The notes beneath the pieces were generated by a model. The model saw nothing but the letters and a program-made list of their open reading frames with translations, had not been told where the DNA came from and did not search any database. The position numbers were made by a program, and so were the translations under genes. A DNA stretch of 8,383 nucleotides, taken from positions 1-8,383 of the forward strand of contig CALGGD010000328.1 of assembly GCA_937916185.1 (NCBI GenBank). Direction: 5' to 3'. This DNA is from an uncultured Oxalobacter sp. Its GTDB lineage: Bacteria; Pseudomonadota; Gammaproteobacteria; Burkholderiales; Burkholderiaceae_D. This document shows positions 5,814 to 8,383 of this stretch, piece by piece (the stretch's first letter is position 1; each line of letters starts with the position of its first letter).

Positions 5814-7061
5814 ATGTTTGCTAAAGACCACACCGTAGCCAAGGTTGACCCGGAACTGTGGGCGGCTATCCAGCAGGAAAACCGCCGTCAGGAAGAACAT
5901 ATTGAAATGATTGCTTCCGAAAACTATACCTCCCCTGCGGTCATGGAAGCTCAGGGTACCCAGCTGACCAACAAATATGCTGAGGGGTATCCTGGAAAAC
6001 GCTATTACGGTGGCTGTGAGTTTGTCGATGTCGCTCAAGCACTGGCTATTGAACGTGTCAAGAAGCTGTTCGGTGCCGATGCTGCGAATGTCCAGCCGAA
6101 TTCCGGTTCCCAGGCGAATCAGGCGGTGTTCCTGGCATTGCTGAATCCTGGTGATACGGTCATGGGGATGTCGTTGGCTGAGGGCGGTCACCTGACACAC
6201 GGCATGGCGCTGAATATGTCCGGCAAATGGTTCAATATCATTTCTTATGGTCTGGATGCCAACGGTGTCATCGATTATGACCAGATGGAAAAACTGGCAC
6301 GTGAGCATAAGCCTAAGCTGATCATTGCCGGGGCTTCTGCTTATTCCCTGAAGATTGATTTTGAACGGTTCGCCAAGGTTGCCAAGGAAGTTGGCGCTTT
6401 CTTCATGGTTGATATGGCGCATTATGCCGGTCTGATTGCCGCTGGTGTTTATCCAAACCCTGTTCCTTATGCCGATGTGGTCACTTCCACTACCCATAAG
6501 TCCCTGCGTGGTCCCCGTGGTGGTTTCATCCTGATGAAAGCTGAACTGGAACGCAAGATTAATTCAGCCGTCTTCCCGGGATTGCAGGGCGGTCCGCTGA
6601 TGCATGTCATCGCTGGCAAGGCCGTGGCTTTCCAGGAAGCGCTGCAGCCTGAGTACAAAGAATACCAGCAGCAGGTGCTCAAGAATGCGAAGGTACTGTG
6701 TGAAACCCTGATTGCCCGTGGTTTCAATATTGTTTCCGGCAAGACGGAATCCCATGTCATGCTGGTTGACCTGCAGAACAAGGGGGTGACCGGCCGTCTG
6801 GCGCAGGATGTCCTGGGACAGTGCCATATCACCTGCAACCGCAATGCGGTGCCGAATGACCCGCAGTCACCGTTTGTGACTTCCGGTATCCGTCTGGGAA
6901 CACCAGCCATCACAACCCGTGGTGCCAAGGAAGACCTGATGGTGCAGATTGCAGCATGGATAGAGGAAGTGCTGAATGACCCAGAGAACGAGGCCGTAAT
7001 AGCAAAAGTACACGGTGAGGTTAACGCAGAGATGAAGAACTATCCTCTCTTCGCTTGGTAA
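5814..7061 (+). CDS. glyA: Serine hydroxymethyltransferase, chimeric between two lineages
   Basis: The product (415 residues; E. coli GlyA has 417) is a cytoplasmic PLP enzyme converting serine and tetrahydrofolate to glycine and 5,10-methylene-tetrahydrofolate. Active-site residues fall at the E. coli numbers: S35, Y55, E57, Y65, D200, H203 and the PLP lysine K229 in the [12 protein letters not shown] loop; R360 matches the carboxylate-binding arginine. The start at 5814 has GGAG five bases upstream. Residues 1 to about 355 read as betaproteobacterial (for example [12 protein letters not shown]). From K372 on, KEDLM and the ending YPLFAW read as Bacteroidales. I counted no ATA among 18 Ile codons up to residue 359, but 2 of 4 after residue 365. 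The frame is unbroken and no key residue is lost, so the product could fold, but the gene may not exist in any one genome. In many betaproteobacteria nrdR follows glyA; here map follows. Confidence 0.93.
   Translation: MFAKDHTVAKVDPELWAAIQQENRRQEEHIEMIASENYTSPAVMEAQGTQLTNKYAEGYPGKRYYGGCEFVDVAQALAIERVKKLFGADAANVQPNSGSQANQAVFLALLNPGDTVMGMSLAEGGHLTHGMALNMSGKWFNIISYGLDANGVIDYDQMEKLAREHKPKLIIAGASAYSLKIDFERFAKVAKEVGAFFMVDMAHYAGLIAAGVYPNPVPYADVVTSTTHKSLRGPRGGFILMKAELERKINSAVFPGLQGGPLMHVIAGKAVAFQEALQPEYKEYQQQVLKNAKVLCETLIARGFNIVSGKTESHVMLVDLQNKGVTGRLAQDVLGQCHITCNRNAVPNDPQSPFVTSGIRLGTPAITTRGAKEDLMVQIAAWIEEVLNDPENEAVIAKVHGEVNAEMKNYPLFAW
6879..6926. other. Junction between betaproteobacterial and Bacteroidales sequence
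   Basis: The last residues that look betaproteobacterial (PNDPQSPFV) end near 6878 and the first that look Bacteroidales (KEDLM) begin at 6927. The codons between encode [15 protein letters not shown], one of the most conserved stretches of GlyA. Codons such as ACA and CCA appear from about 6900, where ACC and CCG dominated before. Downstream genes lack Shine-Dalgarno sites and use ATA heavily. Exact placement needs both parent sequences. Confidence 0.75.
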
Positions 7062-7069
7062 TTGTGACA

Positions 7070-7933
7070 ATGGCAAGACAACAGAAAAGACGTTGGCACT
7101 GCTTGCCGGGTGTACCTCCTACAGAGATGGACAAGACCATCATGTACTGGGAAAGCAAGAACAAGCTGGTGCCTACACGTGACTTAATAAAAACCCCTGA
7201 GCAGATAGAGGGCATACGTAAGGCTGGAGTTATAAACACCGGGGTGCTTGATGCCGTGGCGGCAGCAATACACCCGGGGATGAACACGCAGGAGATAGAT
7301 GACATCTGTATGCAGTATTGCAGCGAGCATGATGCCACACCTGCTTGTCTTGGATACGAAGGCTTTCCTAAAAGCGTATGCACCTCTATCAACGAAGTGG
7401 TATGCCACGGCATACCTAAAGAAGAAGACGTACTCATGGAGGGCGATATCATCAACGTAGATTTCACCACCATAAAGGATGGATACTACGCTGATGCTTC
7501 GCGTATGTTTATTATTGGCAAGACCACACCTGAGAAAGAACAGCTTGTGCGGGTAGCCAAGGAATGTCTTGAGATAGGTATGGAGGCAGCAAAGCCTTAC
7601 AGTTTCGTTGGCGACATCGGCCATGCCATAGAGAAGCATTGTAAGAAATATCATTATGGTGTAGTGCGTGACCTTGCCGGTCATGGTGTTGGACTGAAGT
7701 TCCACGAAGAGCCTGACGTGAACCATTACGGACACAAAGGCGAGGGAATGTTGCTTGTGCCAGGTATGGTATTTACCATTGAGCCTATGATAAACATGGG
7801 CACATGGAAAGTATTCATTGATGCCGATGACCCATACGGATGGGAGGTGATATCAGGTGACGAGCTGCCATCAGCACAATGGGAACACACACTCGTCATG
7901 ACCGAACACGGTGTAGAGGTACTGACATACTGA
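7070..7933 (+). CDS. map: Methionine aminopeptidase, type I with N-terminal extension
   Basis: This 287-residue protein removes the initiator Met from nascent proteins in the cytoplasm. All five metal ligands are present: D131 and D142 (in NVDFTTIKDGYYADASR), H205 (GHGVGLKFHEEP), E238 (FTIEPM) and E272 (SAQWEH). H113 (VCHGIP) and H212 are the substrate-contacting histidines. The catalytic domain begins at about residue 40; before it is an extension containing RRWHCLPGVPPT (7-18), as in the longer type I forms whose extension reads W-H-x-L-P-G. The ATG at 7070 is 8 bases after the glyA stop; a TTG at 7055 in the same frame would overlap glyA. There is no Shine-Dalgarno site, as is common in Bacteroidetes. 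I counted 12 ATA among 22 Ile codons, unlike the left part of the window. The close spacing suggests co-transcription with the Bacteroidales glyA 3' end. Confidence 0.95.
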   Translation: MARQQKRRWHCLPGVPPTEMDKTIMYWESKNKLVPTRDLIKTPEQIEGIRKAGVINTGVLDAVAAAIHPGMNTQEIDDICMQYCSEHDATPACLGYEGFPKSVCTSINEVVCHGIPKEEDVLMEGDIINVDFTTIKDGYYADASRMFIIGKTTPEKEQLVRVAKECLEIGMEAAKPYSFVGDIGHAIEKHCKKYHYGVVRDLAGHGVGLKFHEEPDVNHYGHKGEGMLLVPGMVFTIEPMINMGTWKVFIDADDPYGWEVISGDELPSAQWEHTLVMTEHGVEVLTY

Positions 7934-7990
7934 TAATGCGTAATTAAGAACTTCACAATTCATAATAAAGGCTACGAATTATATAGTCCG

Positions 7991-8383
7991 TTGGAAACTG
8001 AAGATAAATACATATTAGCCATTGAGTCATCTTGTGATGACACCTCCGCGGCAGTGATGCGCGGCACAATACTTCTGAGTAACGTAACGGCATCACAGGA
8101 TGTACACAAGGCATACGGCGGTGTGGTACCAGAGTTAGCATCACGTGCGCACCAACAGAATGTGTTACCAGTGGTTGACCAAGCAATCAAGAAAGCAGGC
8201 ATAACGAAAGAACAGTTATCTGCCGTAGCCTTCACACGCGGTCCAGGTCTTATGGGCTCGTTGCTGGTCGGGGTGAACTTCGCAAAAGGCTTTGCCCGCG
8301 CACTCAATATCCCGCTTATCGATGTCAACCACCTGCAAGGACACGTCATGGCGCACTTCATTGACGAACCGTCAGCAGACAAC
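7991..8383 (+). CDS. tsaD: tRNA N6-threonylcarbamoyladenosine transferase, 3' end cut by window edge
   Basis: The first 131 codons of TsaD are present and the frame is open to the last base. TsaD transfers the threonylcarbamoyl group to A37 of tRNAs that read ANN codons, working with TsaB, TsaE and TsaC in the cytoplasm. Visible marks are the start of the ASKHA fold (ILAIESSCDDTSAAV, residues 8-22), the YGGVVPELASRAHQQN block and FTRGPGLMGSLLVG. The metal-binding H114-x3-H118 pair lies in NHLQGH near the edge. The frame has no ATG before the conserved core; TTG at 7991 gives a start (M-E-T-E-D-K-Y) of the right length, and the preceding in-frame stop is at 7934. The protein blocks and codon use (TTA, ATA) fit Bacteroidales. 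It lies 57 bases after map with no obvious terminator or Bacteroidetes -33/-7 promoter between, so it may be co-transcribed. Confidence 0.93.
   Translation, partial: METEDKYILAIESSCDDTSAAVMRGTILLSNVTASQDVHKAYGGVVPELASRAHQQNVLPVVDQAIKKAGITKEQLSAVAFTRGPGLMGSLLVGVNFAKGFARALNIPLIDVNHLQGHVMAHFIDEPSADN

Noticed and set aside
5571..6497. Long minus-strand open frame that continues the tautomerase frame upstream through glyA (370 codons in all)
   Set aside because: It is antisense to well-conserved glyA, and the tautomerase needs its own ATG at 5570 to expose Pro1. The upstream part shows no recognisable domain.

Overview
The window is made of two unlike parts. Bases 1 to about 6,880 look like a betaproteobacterium of the order Burkholderiales, most likely an Oxalobacter-like member of the Oxalobacteraceae. 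This rests on the protein types, mid-GC coding sequence, several clear Shine-Dalgarno sites and avoidance of the ATA isoleucine codon. Bases from about 6,927 to the end look like Bacteroidales, probably Prevotella-like: ATA and TTA codons are frequent, Shine-Dalgarno sites are absent, and the proteins have Bacteroidetes character. Both taxonomic assignments are inferences from recalled family sequences; no database was searched.

Layout of the betaproteobacterial part. A lipoprotein on the minus strand, probably an alpha/beta-hydrolase-type protein, runs off the left edge. Upstream of it on the same strand is a DUF4186 gene. A divergent plus-strand gene encodes a small zinc-ribbon membrane protein. 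It converges, across a two-way terminator hairpin, on a minus-strand pair: a Gly/His-rich exported protein followed by a glycine-zipper lipoprotein. Next come a plus-strand CPA1-type cation:proton antiporter, a minus-strand 4-oxalocrotonate tautomerase-like gene and a plus-strand glyA.

Layout of the Bacteroidales part. It holds the last 45 or so codons of glyA, then map (methionine aminopeptidase) and the 5' end of tsaD (tRNA t6A synthesis), all on the plus strand and closely spaced.

The central observation is that glyA (5814-7061) is itself a chimera. Roughly its first 355 codons are betaproteobacterial and its last 45 are Bacteroidales-like. The switch falls in the most conserved stretch near the 3' end (about 6879-6926), and the reading frame is kept. 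Codon use, ribosome-binding style and gene neighbourhood all change at the same point. A metagenome assembly misjoin at a conserved sequence explains this most simply; a real recombination is possible but would need read-level proof.

The rest of the betaproteobacterial part is mainly envelope and housekeeping content: two lipoproteins, one exported protein, two membrane proteins and small enzymes. I see no RNA gene, CRISPR array, insertion sequence, prophage or defence system.
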